64,000 nt of DNA, from contig CAJUAO010000003.1 of NCBI GenBank assembly GCA_910584685.1, forward strand, positions 62,001 to 126,000. Reading direction: 5' to 3'. The position numbers and the translations under genes were made by a program. Below are positions 24,986 through 32,954 of this stretch, in pieces; the stretch's first letter is position 1; the number at the start of each line of letters is the position of its first letter. Source of the DNA: an uncultured Lachnospiraceae bacterium (GTDB lineage Bacteria; Bacillota; Clostridia; Lachnospirales; Lachnospiraceae). Below the pieces are notes generated by a model. That model searched no databases. It saw nothing but the letters and a program-made list of their open reading frames with translations, and was not told the DNA's origin.

Positions 24986-25618
24986 CTATGGATTAATTAA
25001 CAGCTCCTTAAAATCATTTATTGTGTAATCTGCCCCTTCCACATTTCCAAAGCCGTAAGCCGCATAAATAAACGGTATTCCCCCATAAGCTGCCGACTCT
25101 TTGTCTCCCGTGGTATCGCCCACATAAACAGGATTTTCCAAATGATTTCTTTCAATAATAAGCTTAATATTTTCGCCTTTACTTTTTCCGGTATTTCCAA
25201 AACATTCAAAGTCAGTTATATATTCCTTTAAATTTGTTTTTTTTAAGAAAAGCTCTATATAGCCTGACTGACAATTACTGACAATAAAAACAGGAAGCCT
25301 TTTTGAAAGCTCTTTTATTGTTTCTATCACATTTGGATAGCATATATTACATTCGTCTTTCTCCAACGCTTCATGTTCATATCTGCAGCACCATTCCATT
25401 ATTTCATAGCGCTTCTTTTCCTCAACCTCAGGCAAAAGAAGGTCCGCTATGACTGTCATGGTTTTTCCAAACAAATTCTTTAACATGTCCGGGGTAACGT
25501 TAATGCGTATATTTCCACAATCCCATATTGCCCTTGTCCAGGCTGACGCAACTATCCCTGTAGAATCCCATAATGTTCCGTCTACATCAAGAATGAGACT
25601 GTTAAATTTATATTTCAT
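24986..25618 (-). CDS. HAD-superfamily hydrolase (phosphoglycolate phosphatase / beta-phosphoglucomutase-like)
   Basis: 210 residues from ATG 25618 (GGGAGGAACT before it; the ATG-like extension to 25645 is rejected). Motif I LILDVDGTLWDST, motif II IVSNCQSG, motif III KGENIKLII and motif IV VYVGDTTGDKESAAYGG are all present, with an alpha-helical C1 cap. It follows the GH35 gene by 19 bp and is probably co-transcribed. It may process a phosphorylated sugar released from galactoside catabolism, but the substrate cannot be named from sequence. Confidence 0.85.
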   Translation of the reverse strand: MKYKFNSLILDVDGTLWDSTGIVASAWTRAIWDCGNIRINVTPDMLKNLFGKTMTVIADLLLPEVEEKKRYEIMEWCCRYEHEALEKDECNICYPNVIETIKELSKRLPVFIVSNCQSGYIELFLKKTNLKEYITDFECFGNTGKSKGENIKLIIERNHLENPVYVGDTTGDKESAAYGGIPFIYAAYGFGNVEGADYTINDFKELLINP

Positions 25619-25637
25619 AGTTCCTCCCTTAAATAGC

Positions 25638-27431
25638 CTATCCAATATCCGGCTGAGCCTTTAATTCAATGGTTTCATTTATTTTTCCGTCTGTCTCGAA
25701 TATTATTATTTCATTTGTTCCCTTTTTTAATAAAGGAGCCGGAATATAAAGTCTCTTCTGTGGCCCTATTTCCCAAAATCTTCCTATGTTAAAGCGGTTT
25801 ACAAATATACAGCCCTTTCCAAAGCCTTCAAAATCCAAAAATGTATCTCCAAGCTCCTCCGCCTCAAAGGTGAATCTGTAGAAAGCAGGCGTGTTTTCCT
25901 TATACTCCTTTGAAAAATCAAGCTTCTCAAGATTGTCAAGAGGAAGCGTATACATGTCCCAGCCATGGTGAATATGTCCGTTTATCTGAACGCATCCGTC
26001 GATACCCTTTCTCTGGTCATCCATTCGCGGGCCGAAATTCACACGTCCCATGTTTTCTACTAAAATATCTATGGCAGACGGCTCAAAGTCTATACTTTGA
26101 GAAGAATCAGCGCCTATAGGCTTTACCCTTATATCTGCATGAACATTATGCTCCTCTAAAAGCTCCCTGTCATAAAGTATCTTTACAGGCTTTTCATCTA
26201 CAAATATGTTTGCCCTGTCATTTGCCTTCCAAAGCTTGATTTTGTCAAAGCTCTGCTCCTTTTCAAGCCTTGAGTGGTACAGCACATATCCGTAGCTTTG
26301 TCCAAGCTTTTCCATAGACAATGTGTATGACCTTGTCTCTGCCATGCTTATGTCATTTATAACGCTGAACAGACTGACCTTATCCTGTATTTTAAGCTTT
26401 CCATATGACTTACGCTTTATGTCTGTTGTAAGCTCTACCTTAGGTATCGGCGCATATCTGCTTATTATTTCCTTGTATCTGCCGTATTTTTCGGTAATCT
26501 GTCCGTCCTCTGTCAATACGCCGTCATAATCATATGAGGTTACGTCGGGAGTAAGACCATCGTAATAATTTGAGCCATTCATAAATCCAAAGTTTGTTCC
26601 GCCCTCAAACATATATATATTTACATGTCCCTGATTAAGCATCTCATCAAGGTCCTCAGCGCTTTTTTCAAGATTTCCCGTCATATGTCCGCCGTTTCCC
26701 CAATGGTCAAACCAGCCTACCCAAAACTCAGTACACATAAGAGGCTTGTCCCCTATATGCTTCTTCAATACGGCAAAACGCTCCTTCGTATTTGAGCCGA
26801 AATTCCCTGTCTGCAAAACGCCCTCTATCCTTCCGCAGGATAAGGATTCATCATTTGGCCCGTCAGAGGTTACAAGAGGCACTACCACGCCTCTGTCCGT
26901 CATCAGTTTTTTCATCATATTCATATATACGGAGTTGCTTCCGTAGTATCCGTATTCATTTTCCACCTGCATCATAATAACAGGACCGCCGTAATTTATC
27001 TGAAGAGGGGATATTACCTTAAACAACGCATCATACCAGTTTTCCACGCAGTCAAGAAAAGGCTTGTAATTTGCTCTTACCCTCATTCCCTCTGTGGCAA
27101 GAAGCCATCCCGGCAGGCCTCCAAATTCCCATTCCGCGCAGATGTAAGGAGACGGCCGCAATATTACATATAATCCCAGTTCGTCTGCAATTTCCACAAA
27201 CCGTCGTATATCTGTTATTCCGTGAAAGTGAAATTCTCCGCACTTTGGCTCATGCATATTCCACGGAATATATGTCTCTACTGTATTTAAGCCCATAGCC
27301 TTAAGCTTCTCAAGCCTGTCCCGCCAGTATTCCGGCACAATTCTGAAATAATGCACTGCTCCTGATATAACCTTAAATTTCTCGCCGTTTAGATAAAAGT
27401 CTTCTTTTATCTCAAATATACCCTTTTGCAT
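25638..27431 (-). CDS. Beta-galactosidase, glycoside hydrolase family 35
   Basis: 597 residues, cytoplasmic (no signal peptide). The GH35 barrel holds FKVISGAVHYFRIVPEYWRD at the start, GGLPGWLL, the acid/base MQVENEYGYYG (about residue 155) and the nucleophile CTEFWVGWFDHWG (about residue 230). C-terminal jelly-roll domains contain NRFNIGRFWEIGPQKRLY. AAGGAGG precedes ATG. It is first in an operon with the HAD gene, behind a consensus promoter with two palindromic operators. It probably splits oligogalactosides imported from plant polysaccharides or milk sugars. Confidence 0.92.
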   Translation of the reverse strand: MQKGIFEIKEDFYLNGEKFKVISGAVHYFRIVPEYWRDRLEKLKAMGLNTVETYIPWNMHEPKCGEFHFHGITDIRRFVEIADELGLYVILRPSPYICAEWEFGGLPGWLLATEGMRVRANYKPFLDCVENWYDALFKVISPLQINYGGPVIMMQVENEYGYYGSNSVYMNMMKKLMTDRGVVVPLVTSDGPNDESLSCGRIEGVLQTGNFGSNTKERFAVLKKHIGDKPLMCTEFWVGWFDHWGNGGHMTGNLEKSAEDLDEMLNQGHVNIYMFEGGTNFGFMNGSNYYDGLTPDVTSYDYDGVLTEDGQITEKYGRYKEIISRYAPIPKVELTTDIKRKSYGKLKIQDKVSLFSVINDISMAETRSYTLSMEKLGQSYGYVLYHSRLEKEQSFDKIKLWKANDRANIFVDEKPVKILYDRELLEEHNVHADIRVKPIGADSSQSIDFEPSAIDILVENMGRVNFGPRMDDQRKGIDGCVQINGHIHHGWDMYTLPLDNLEKLDFSKEYKENTPAFYRFTFEAEELGDTFLDFEGFGKGCIFVNRFNIGRFWEIGPQKRLYIPAPLLKKGTNEIIIFETDGKINETIELKAQPDIG

Positions 27432-27508
27432 TTTACCTCCTTACACATTGCTTACAGGCTTCTGCTATAAGCTTCATGCTTTTATTGTCCTTTTAATTGC
27501 ATAAAATT

Positions 27509-27563
27509 GACCATATGGTCTTTACTATAATAGAATTATATAGTTATCAGTCCATATGGTCAA
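27509..27563 (-). promoter_or_regulatory. Sigma-A promoter of the GH35 operon with two palindromic operators
   Basis: Minus strand TTGACC (27563-27558), 17-bp spacer, TATAAT (27540-27535). A GACCATATGGTC perfect palindrome lies at 27509-27520 and a one-mismatch copy at 27550-27561 overlaps the -35. Centres are 41 bp apart, about four helical turns. The palindromes fit a dimeric repressor such as a LacI or GntR type; no such regulator is encoded in the window. Confidence 0.75.
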
Positions 27564-27600
27564 TCCTATTTAACTACAAATTTTTGTATTTTAACTACTA

Positions 27601-27858
27601 TCATTTGTTATTCTGATGCAGATATTTTTCTTTCGTTGCCAATCCGCCGCGTATATGACGTTCTGATTTGTTTGTGTCAAGCACCAGTCTTGCCTGATTG
27701 GCAAGGGTAGGATTTATCTGCTGAAGCCTTTCGGTTATATCCTTATGCACTGTACTTTTTGACACTCCAAAGTTTTTTGCCGCCTGCCTGACCGTTGCGT
27801 TATTTTCTATTATGTAGTGCGCAATATCTATAGCTCTCTCCTCTATATACCCTTTCAA
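27601..27858 (-). CDS. spoIIID: Sporulation transcription factor SpoIIID
   Basis: 85 residues from TTG 27858 (AAGGGGAAG upstream), which gives the N-terminus (M)KGYIEERAIDIAHYIIEN matching known SpoIIID; an upstream ATG at 27921 would add residues unlike the family. Helix-turn-helix TVRQAAKNFGVSKSTVHKDI, then RLQQINPTLANQARLVLDTN and a basic tail RHIRGGLATKEKY. It acts in the mother cell, activating and repressing many sigma-E genes. A near-consensus sigma-E promoter lies 27-55 bp upstream. Confidence 0.95.
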   Translation of the reverse strand: MKGYIEERAIDIAHYIIENNATVRQAAKNFGVSKSTVHKDITERLQQINPTLANQARLVLDTNKSERHIRGGLATKEKYLHQNNK

Positions 27859-27884
27859 GAACTTCCCCTTATATATTTTTTTAT

Positions 27885-27913
27885 ATTGTATGAAACATAA
27901 GAAAGATATATGA
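27885..27913 (-). promoter_or_regulatory. Sigma-E promoter for spoIIID
   Basis: Minus strand TCATATA (27913-27907), 14-bp spacer, CATACAAT (27892-27885). Against the Bacillus sigma-E consensus KMATATT-N14-CATACAHT this is 6/7 and 8/8. spoIIID is a known sigma-E gene. Confidence 0.75.
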
Positions 27914-27995
27914 CTATGCATAGGGGCGGTATGTGCTTAACAGAATTTTGGATAATTTGGTGAAGAAGAAACTTTTTTTTTAAAACAAATGTATC

Positions 27996-28024
27996 TTGCA
28001 ATTAAAAACTGCATATGCTATAAT
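27996..28024 (+). promoter_or_regulatory. Sigma-A promoter for a small plus-strand RNA
   Basis: TTGCAA (27996-28001), 17-bp spacer, TATAAT (28019-28024). There is no ORF with an SD behind it; a terminator follows about 50 bp later, so it should drive a short RNA. Confidence 0.65.
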
Positions 28025-28030
28025 ACCGTT

Positions 28031-28120
28031 AGGCAAAGAAATGTGGAGAAATCCATGTAGGCAAAGAACGAATCCCCCGACCGTAATGGCGTACAGTCGA
28101 GGGATTCTTCTTTTCTTTTT
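28031..28120 (+). ncRNA. Candidate antisense-type small RNA (about 90 nt)
   Basis: Starts about 7 bp after the promoter at 27996-28024. It carries a hairpin with GAAA loop (TGGA/TCCA near 28043-28054), two AGGCAAAGAA repeats, and ends in a strong terminator: 12-nt arms 28070-28081 and 28096-28107 with one mismatch, then TTCTTTTCTTTTT. It converges on two tiny minus-strand ORFs that end at 28144, so the 3' ends of the two transcripts would overlap. This is the layout of bsrG/SR4-like type I toxin-antitoxin loci. Confidence 0.5.
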
Positions 28121-28143
28121 ATAGTGGCAAAGCACCCACTAGA

Positions 28144-28230
28144 CTATTTGTTGCCTTTGTCGTGCCTGTCTAGCCATTTGCTGATGAGGTGGCAAACCAC
28201 ACCTGCTGCGACAGTCGCAAGAAATATCAA
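28144..28230 (-). CDS. 28-residue hydrophobic peptide, candidate type I toxin
   Basis: Starts at TTG 28230, seven bases after GAAGG; reads (M)IFLATVAAGVVCHLISK then WLDRHDKGNK. A 16-residue apolar helix followed by a Trp and a charged C-terminal tail is the form of small membrane-acting type I toxins. It begins 3 nt after the stop of an upstream small ORF, suggesting coupled translation. It is not a start with ATG, and the alternative ATG frame overlapping here gives a Cys/Arg/Gln-rich peptide with no membrane character. Assignment rests on peptide character and on the convergent small RNA. Confidence 0.5.
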   Translation of the reverse strand: MIFLATVAAGVVCHLISKWLDRHDKGNK

Positions 28231-28233
28231 GAA

Positions 28234-28350
28234 TCATCCTTCTATCTCTTTCTTAAAAGACTTTACAATTCGAATTGCGGCTGACACAATCCGATGCTCG
28301 CTATCACTGTGGACATCCCAAAAAACCATTTTACAGTACAATAAACACAA
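28234..28350 (-). CDS. Small ORF upstream of and coupled to the hydrophobic peptide
   Basis: 38 residues from TTG 28350, nine bases after AGGAG; an ATG at 28371 in frame would give 45, and an ATG at 28329 gives 31. The peptide (MVFWDVHSDSEHRIVSAAIR in its middle) is amphipathic and charged, ending KSFKKEIEG. Its TGA stop lies inside the SD region of the hydrophobic peptide. It could be a leader that sets translation of the next ORF or a second product of the locus. I recognise no family. Confidence 0.4.
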   Translation of the reverse strand: MCLLYCKMVFWDVHSDSEHRIVSAAIRIVKSFKKEIEG

Positions 28351-28379
28351 TCTTTTCTTCTCCTGACACATATAAATGA

Positions 28380-28695
28380 GGGTATGTCCCATAAACAGGC
28401 TCCCAAGGTTGGAACAGGGAGGGCAGGGGAAGGGCGGTATATATAATTTTTAAAGCATTGAGGAACATGAATAGAAATTCATCAACGGGGTACTGTCAGC
28501 TTCTTAGTGGAGAGCGTCTGTTTGAGTAAGGGGCTTGCTTTTCAGCCCCTTGCGAGTTACGCTCGCAACTTAGAAGATGGCAGTACACCGTTGATAGAAT
28601 TTCTTTCATGTTTCGAAGCTTTAAAAAATTATATATACCGCCCTTCCACTGCTCTCCCTGTTCCAACCCTGGGAGCCTGTTTATGGGACATACCC
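28380..28695. repeat. 316-bp near-perfect palindrome (giant hairpin or MITE-like element)
   Basis: The left end GGGTATGTCCCATAAACAGG is repeated inverted at 28695-28676. The arms remain complementary for about 125 bases each, with only three mismatches and one indel in the first 75, and more but still few towards the centre. The centre (about 28528-28573) has AAGGGGCT/AGCCCCTT and GCGAG/CTCGC hairpins. No ORF with an SD lies inside and no obvious target duplication flanks it. It starts 9 bp beyond the ATG of the small-ORF locus and ends 47 bp before the stop of the trigger-factor-like gene. Confidence 0.9.
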
Positions 28696-28742
28696 GGCCT
28701 TCATGTAAGGAAAAACATATTTCAAAATGTACAAATTAATAT

Positions 28743-29837
28743 TTACTTCGCCGTAGTACTTTCCTCTTCCTTATCCTCCACTACCTTAACATTATCACAT
28801 ATTATCTCCTGTACCTTCTCCGCCAGTATAGAATACTTCCAGTCACTGTCGTCCCACACGCCGTCATAATACTGCTTTAGCTTATCTACGGTTTCAAGTC
28901 CGTATTCCACGGCATACTGCTCCATTCTTGTATTAAATTCCTCGTCTGACAATGTGATTTTTTCAGTCTCGGCTATTTTTTCTATAATCATTCTTTCCTT
29001 AAGGTCAGGCTTTGCTTCCTCTTCCTTTTCCTTTCTGAACTCTTCCTCTGTTTTGTCCATGGCCTGGAGGTACGCGTCTAAGGTTATGCCGTAGTAAGAG
29101 CTTATTGTGCTTTCAAACTGCTTAGCCGCTATATCCGTATACTTTGAAAGCAAATCACTGTCATAGCTGTTTACGGTGCTGTTGTTTAAAAGAGTATTTT
29201 TTACCTCATCATATACATAGGAAAGATACATCTGTCTTTTTAAGTATTCCTTAAAGCCGTCTATTGTGCTTATATCCATATAGCTGTATTTTTCCTTAAC
29301 CCACTCGTCTGTAAGCTCCGGTGTAATTGTATTTATAATATTTTTTATCTCTACAGTATAATGTATAGTCTTTCCTGCGTAGGTTTTAAGAGCTGATTTG
29401 TCCGTATCCTCCGGTATTGTAACGTCAAATTCCACCTTGCTACCTACCTGTTTTCCTATAAGCTGGTCTATAAAGCCGTCTATTGCAAAGCTTCCGTCGG
29501 AAAGGGTAACGGCGCTTCCTGATGATGAGCTTGAAAGGGCAGAAACACTTTCCCCATCAAGAGTTGCCGTATATATAGCAGTTATCTTATTATCCTTTTC
29601 AGTTGTTCCCTCCTCAACATATTCGTTCTTTTGGTTGCTTTTAAGCACCTTTTCAACTGCTTCCGACAGCTCCTCGTCTGTTATCTCTGCCGTTGATTTG
29701 GAAACCTCAAGTCCTTTGTACTGGCCTAACGTTAAATCCGCAGAGGTCTTTTTTGTATCCTTATCACTATCTCCACAGGCAGCAAGCGATATTGTCATAC
29801 ATGCTCCCAATATAAGCGTTAATAATCTTTTTTTCAT
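28743..29837 (-). CDS. Trigger-factor-like lipoprotein (FKBP-type PPIase with trigger factor C-domain)
   Basis: 364 residues. The signal peptide ends in lipobox SLAACGDS, so the protein is lipid-anchored outside the membrane. LTLGQYKGLEVSKSTAEITD begins a trigger-factor-like part, an FKBP-like segment follows (FAIDGFIDQLIGKQVGSKVE, YTVEIKNI), then helical trigger factor C-domain sequence (ITPELTDEWVKEKY, YLQAMDKTEEEFRK). The ribosome-binding domain is missing. Such proteins are thought to help fold secreted proteins. It is alone, with a 316-bp palindrome downstream and a terminator-like hairpin upstream. Confidence 0.85.
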   Translation of the reverse strand: MKKRLLTLILGACMTISLAACGDSDKDTKKTSADLTLGQYKGLEVSKSTAEITDEELSEAVEKVLKSNQKNEYVEEGTTEKDNKITAIYTATLDGESVSALSSSSSGSAVTLSDGSFAIDGFIDQLIGKQVGSKVEFDVTIPEDTDKSALKTYAGKTIHYTVEIKNIINTITPELTDEWVKEKYSYMDISTIDGFKEYLKRQMYLSYVYDEVKNTLLNNSTVNSYDSDLLSKYTDIAAKQFESTISSYYGITLDAYLQAMDKTEEEFRKEKEEEAKPDLKERMIIEKIAETEKITLSDEEFNTRMEQYAVEYGLETVDKLKQYYDGVWDDSDWKYSILAEKVQEIICDNVKVVEDKEEESTTAK

Positions 29838-29915
29838 TATTGTTTTCCTCTCTGTATTGTTAATTAATTTGCATAAAAATCCCCATGCCGTCTTTGGCGG
29901 CTCAAATTAGGAATG

Positions 29916-29939
29916 AAAAACGCTGCTTTTTGCGTTTTT
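29916..29939. terminator. AT-flanked hairpin upstream of the lipoprotein gene
   Basis: AAAAACGC (29916-29923) pairs with GCGTTTTT (29932-29939). It can end transcription in either direction. It abuts a longer inverted repeat at 29943-30005. Confidence 0.55.
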
Positions 29940-29942
29940 CCG

Positions 29943-30005
29943 GTGTGAAGCTTAATATTTCTAAGGCTGCGTCTTTTGCTGCCTTAGAAATATTAAGCTT
30001 CACAC
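29943..30005. repeat. Perfect 25-bp inverted repeat
   Basis: GTGTGAAGCTTAATATTTCT plus AAGGC (29943-29967) is exactly complementary to 29981-30005, with a 13-nt loop. There is no T run after either arm. It is part of the 300-bp gap between GH105 and the lipoprotein gene; the remaining bases 30006-30151 are AT-rich and show no gene or clear promoter. Confidence 0.85.
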
Positions 30006-30151
30006 TATTACCTTTAATTTTATATCACAAATTACGGTTTTTTTAAAGAAAATTTTTCAAGAAACCTTCTTTTTCACACAATTTTCATAATCTTATATAT
30101 TTGCTTCCATACGGACTTTAGCTTACAGGAAGGTGCTAAAAAATATTCTTA

Positions 30152-31180
30152 TTATGCTTCATCCTCTTTGCATTTAAGAACATTTACCAAAAATGCAAGG
30201 GCAAGTCCCTGTCCCCAGCCCTGTATCCATGTCCTTGGAACATTGCGGTAGCCCTCCCTGTCCTTCATAACAGCCGTTCCGCCTGATACATTAAGCACCC
30301 TGCCGTCCTCTGTTATATTTGCAAGAACGCCCTCCAGCGCTTTTTGTACATATTTTGTGTGGAGTGGATTATCATTTATTATCATTGCCGCAGCTATGCC
30401 GCATGAGGCTGAAACCTCCTCATATGACTCCACATCGTCCACAATAGTATGCCATAAGCCGTTATTGCTTTGCACGCTCTTAAGTCCTGCAAGCTGGTCC
30501 CTTAAGGAGCAGTCTATCTCCATAAACATAGGGTACAGATAATTTATATACTGCTTTGCCATTGCCATGGTATAGGCAGTCCAGCCGTTTGCCCTGCCCC
30601 AGTAAAAGCCGGACATATGGTCCTTTGTAATATTATTGTAGCCGTGATAGAAATAGCCGGCTGCCTTATCCTGAAGATACTGGATATGCCAGTAATATTG
30701 ATTTAAGGCGTCGTCTACAAGGCTTTCATCCTCCAGCTTTTTACCCATGCGGAGCATAAAATAAGCTGCCATAAATAATGTGTCGCACCATGCCTGCTCC
30801 GGAAAATCATTGTTTACGGATACGGTATGCTGCAAAACATTATCTCCAAATCTTAAGGCATCATTCCTTAAATATTGTATTTTACTTTTTGCAATTTCCA
30901 TATATTTTTCATCGCCTGTGGCGTCATAAAGGCTTATCATTGAATGTCCCATGGCGCATGTGTTTACGGTCCACGGCGGAAGCCCCAGACTTATATATTC
31001 ATCTACCCATTTTACAAGTCCGTCAAGATATTCCTGATTTTTTGTTTCCTCATATGCCTTGCACACTCCATAATATGCCACTCCGCAAGGCCATTCCCAC
31101 GTCATATCCATAGTCATGGTTTTTCTTACCACTGCGTCTATTACAGCCAGTATCTGTTGTCTGTCGTATTTTAGTTTCAT
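30152..31180 (-). CDS. Unsaturated rhamnogalacturonyl hydrolase, glycoside hydrolase family 105
   Basis: 342 residues from ATG 31180 (AGGGA upstream). The alpha/alpha-barrel motifs are present: WEWPCGVAYYGVCKAYE, FPEQAWCDTLFMAAYFMLR with the catalytic Asp, SGFYWGRANGWTAYTMA, and C-terminal PRTWIQGWGQGLALAFL. The enzyme hydrates and releases the 4,5-unsaturated galacturonyl end left by pectin lyases. No signal peptide, so it works on imported oligosaccharides. This indicates use of plant pectin. The leader holds two nested hairpins. Confidence 0.9.
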   Translation of the reverse strand: MKLKYDRQQILAVIDAVVRKTMTMDMTWEWPCGVAYYGVCKAYEETKNQEYLDGLVKWVDEYISLGLPPWTVNTCAMGHSMISLYDATGDEKYMEIAKSKIQYLRNDALRFGDNVLQHTVSVNNDFPEQAWCDTLFMAAYFMLRMGKKLEDESLVDDALNQYYWHIQYLQDKAAGYFYHGYNNITKDHMSGFYWGRANGWTAYTMAMAKQYINYLYPMFMEIDCSLRDQLAGLKSVQSNNGLWHTIVDDVESYEEVSASCGIAAAMIINDNPLHTKYVQKALEGVLANITEDGRVLNVSGGTAVMKDREGYRNVPRTWIQGWGQGLALAFLVNVLKCKEDEA

Positions 31181-31194
31181 TTTATTTCCCTGCA

Positions 31195-31253
31195 TATCAC
31201 AAGTCTGTCTTGTGATACTGCCCAAATAATAAATTGAAGGAAAAGGGCAGTAT
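31195..31253 (-). promoter_or_regulatory. Leader hairpins in front of the GH105 gene
   Basis: Minus strand ATACTGCCC/GGGCAGTAT (31253-31245 with 31223-31215) is followed at once by TATCACAAG/CTTGTGATA (31217-31209 with 31203-31195), the two sharing three bases. The second stem ends next to the SD. No T run. Operator or RNA control are both possible. Confidence 0.4.
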
Positions 31254-31347
31254 GCATTTTATCCTTTCCTTAATATATTTCCTTCAACATTTCTGACTTC
31301 ATCAATCCATTACGTTTATATTATTTTTTGTCATACAATATATCAGC

Positions 31348-32772
31348 CTATTTTCTTTCCACTATATGAACCTTTATCATATTTGTGGTTCCTGATACCT
31401 TTAATGGAACGCCTCCCGTATATACCACCTTGTCCTCTGCCTCCACAAGCCCCATATCCAAAAGCTTATCTACCGTATAGTCAATAAGCTGGAACGGGTC
31501 TGTTTTTTCCTCTACAACAATAGGCGTAATCCCCCATGAAAGATTCATCTGTCTTGCCACATAATCATGGGTGGTACATGCGATTATATCACAGCTTGGG
31601 CGGTATCTTGAAAGAAGCCTTGCCGTTGTCCCTGACTTTGTAAGGGCAATAATATACCTTGCGTTTAAATCAAGGGCGGTCGTTACTGCCGCATGGGAAA
31701 TAGCGTCAACCACATTAGGGTTTGCCTTTCTCATCAATTCAAAAAACCTCTTTCTGTAATCTATATCCCCCTCTGTTCTAAGGGCTATCTTTACCATTGT
31801 ATTAAGGGCTTCCACAGGATATTTCCCTGCTGCTGTTTCACCGGAAAGCATAATTGCGCTTGTACCGTCGTATATTGCGTTTGCCACATCCGCCGTCTCA
31901 GCCCTTGTTGGCCTTGGGTTTTTTATCATTGATTCAAGCATCTGGGTTGCGGTGATAACCTGCTTTCCTGCGCCGTACACCTTTTTTATAATCATCTTCT
32001 GATAAATCGGCACATCCTCCGCAGGTATTTCTACTCCCATATCTCCTCTGGCAATCATAATTCCGTCAGATACCTGTATGATTTCATCAATATTTTTTAC
32101 GCCCTCCATATTTTCTATCTTTGAAATTATATTTATGGTATAACAGCCGTTTTCCTCCAAAAGCCTTCTAATCTGCAATACATCCGAGGCGCTGCTGACA
32201 AATGACGCCGCAATAAAATCATATCCGTTTTCTATGCCGAATAAAATATCCCTTTCATCCTGCCTGCTTAAATACGGAATGGAAAGCTTTACATCCGGCA
32301 CGTTTACTCCCTTGTTATCTGATATTGTACCTCCGTTTATAACGGTACATATTATATCCGTGTCAGTAAGCTCATCTACCTTAAGCTCGATAAGCCCGTC
32401 ATCTATAAGCACACGGTTTCCTACACTTAAATCCTTCGGCAGGTCTTTATATGTTATTGATATTTTTGTTTCGTCACCCTCTATGTCCTCTGTTGTAAGG
32501 GTAAATTTATCACCCTGATTAACATTTATTCTCCCGTTTTTAAAATGCTTAAGCCTTACCTCAGGTCCCTTTGTATCTAACAGGGCGGCAACATGACTTC
32601 CGTACTTTTCCCTAAGCTTCTTTAATTTATTTATTCTCTCTAAATGTACCTCATGACCTGAATGTGAAAAATTAAATCTTGCCACATCCATACCGCTTTT
32701 GATGAGCTCCTCCATCACGCCTTCTTCATCTGTAGCAGGTCCAAGCGTGCATATTATTTTTGTTTTACGCAT
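31348..32772 (-). CDS. pyk: Pyruvate kinase
   Basis: 474 residues from ATG 32772 (AAAGGAAT upstream; the 12-codon extension is rejected). MRKTKIICTLGPATDEE, VARFNFSHSGHE, LLDTKGPEVRL, then IISKIENMEGVKNIDEII, the catalytic IARGDMGVEIP and TATQMLESMI. The C-terminal allosteric domain is present; the extra PEP-utiliser domain of Bacillus pyruvate kinase is absent. It transfers phosphate from phosphoenolpyruvate to ADP, the last step of glycolysis. It is divergent from spoIID. Confidence 0.97.
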   Translation of the reverse strand: MRKTKIICTLGPATDEEGVMEELIKSGMDVARFNFSHSGHEVHLERINKLKKLREKYGSHVAALLDTKGPEVRLKHFKNGRINVNQGDKFTLTTEDIEGDETKISITYKDLPKDLSVGNRVLIDDGLIELKVDELTDTDIICTVINGGTISDNKGVNVPDVKLSIPYLSRQDERDILFGIENGYDFIAASFVSSASDVLQIRRLLEENGCYTINIISKIENMEGVKNIDEIIQVSDGIMIARGDMGVEIPAEDVPIYQKMIIKKVYGAGKQVITATQMLESMIKNPRPTRAETADVANAIYDGTSAIMLSGETAAGKYPVEALNTMVKIALRTEGDIDYRKRFFELMRKANPNVVDAISHAAVTTALDLNARYIIALTKSGTTARLLSRYRPSCDIIACTTHDYVARQMNLSWGITPIVVEEKTDPFQLIDYTVDKLLDMGLVEAEDKVVYTGGVPLKVSGTTNMIKVHIVERK

Positions 32773-32875
32773 TTTTTTAATTCCTTTCAATCGTCTACAT
32801 AAATCCATATGTCTTATAATACTATCATTTCCAATAAATGTCTATTCATTCTTTGATTATGGAATAAATTATAAA

Positions 32876-32904
32876 GAATAGATATTATCCGTTTTACATA
32901 TATT
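32876..32904 (+). promoter_or_regulatory. Possible sigma-E promoter for spoIID
   Basis: GAATAGA (32876-32882), 14-bp spacer, CATATATT (32897-32904): 5/7 and 7/8 against the sigma-E consensus. It is 50 bp before the start, and spoIID is a sigma-E gene in Bacillus. Confidence 0.45.
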
Positions 32905-32954
32905 TATACGGACAACGCAGAAAAACAAGCAGCTATCACAGGAGGAGCAATTTA

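Noticed and set aside
28380..28695. Retron or CRISPR-like element as an explanation of the palindrome
   Set aside because: No reverse transcriptase, cas gene or spaced direct repeats are present nearby.
28507..28869. 120-residue plus-strand ORF across the palindrome
   Set aside because: It is generated by the palindrome and the antisense of the lipoprotein gene; no SD.
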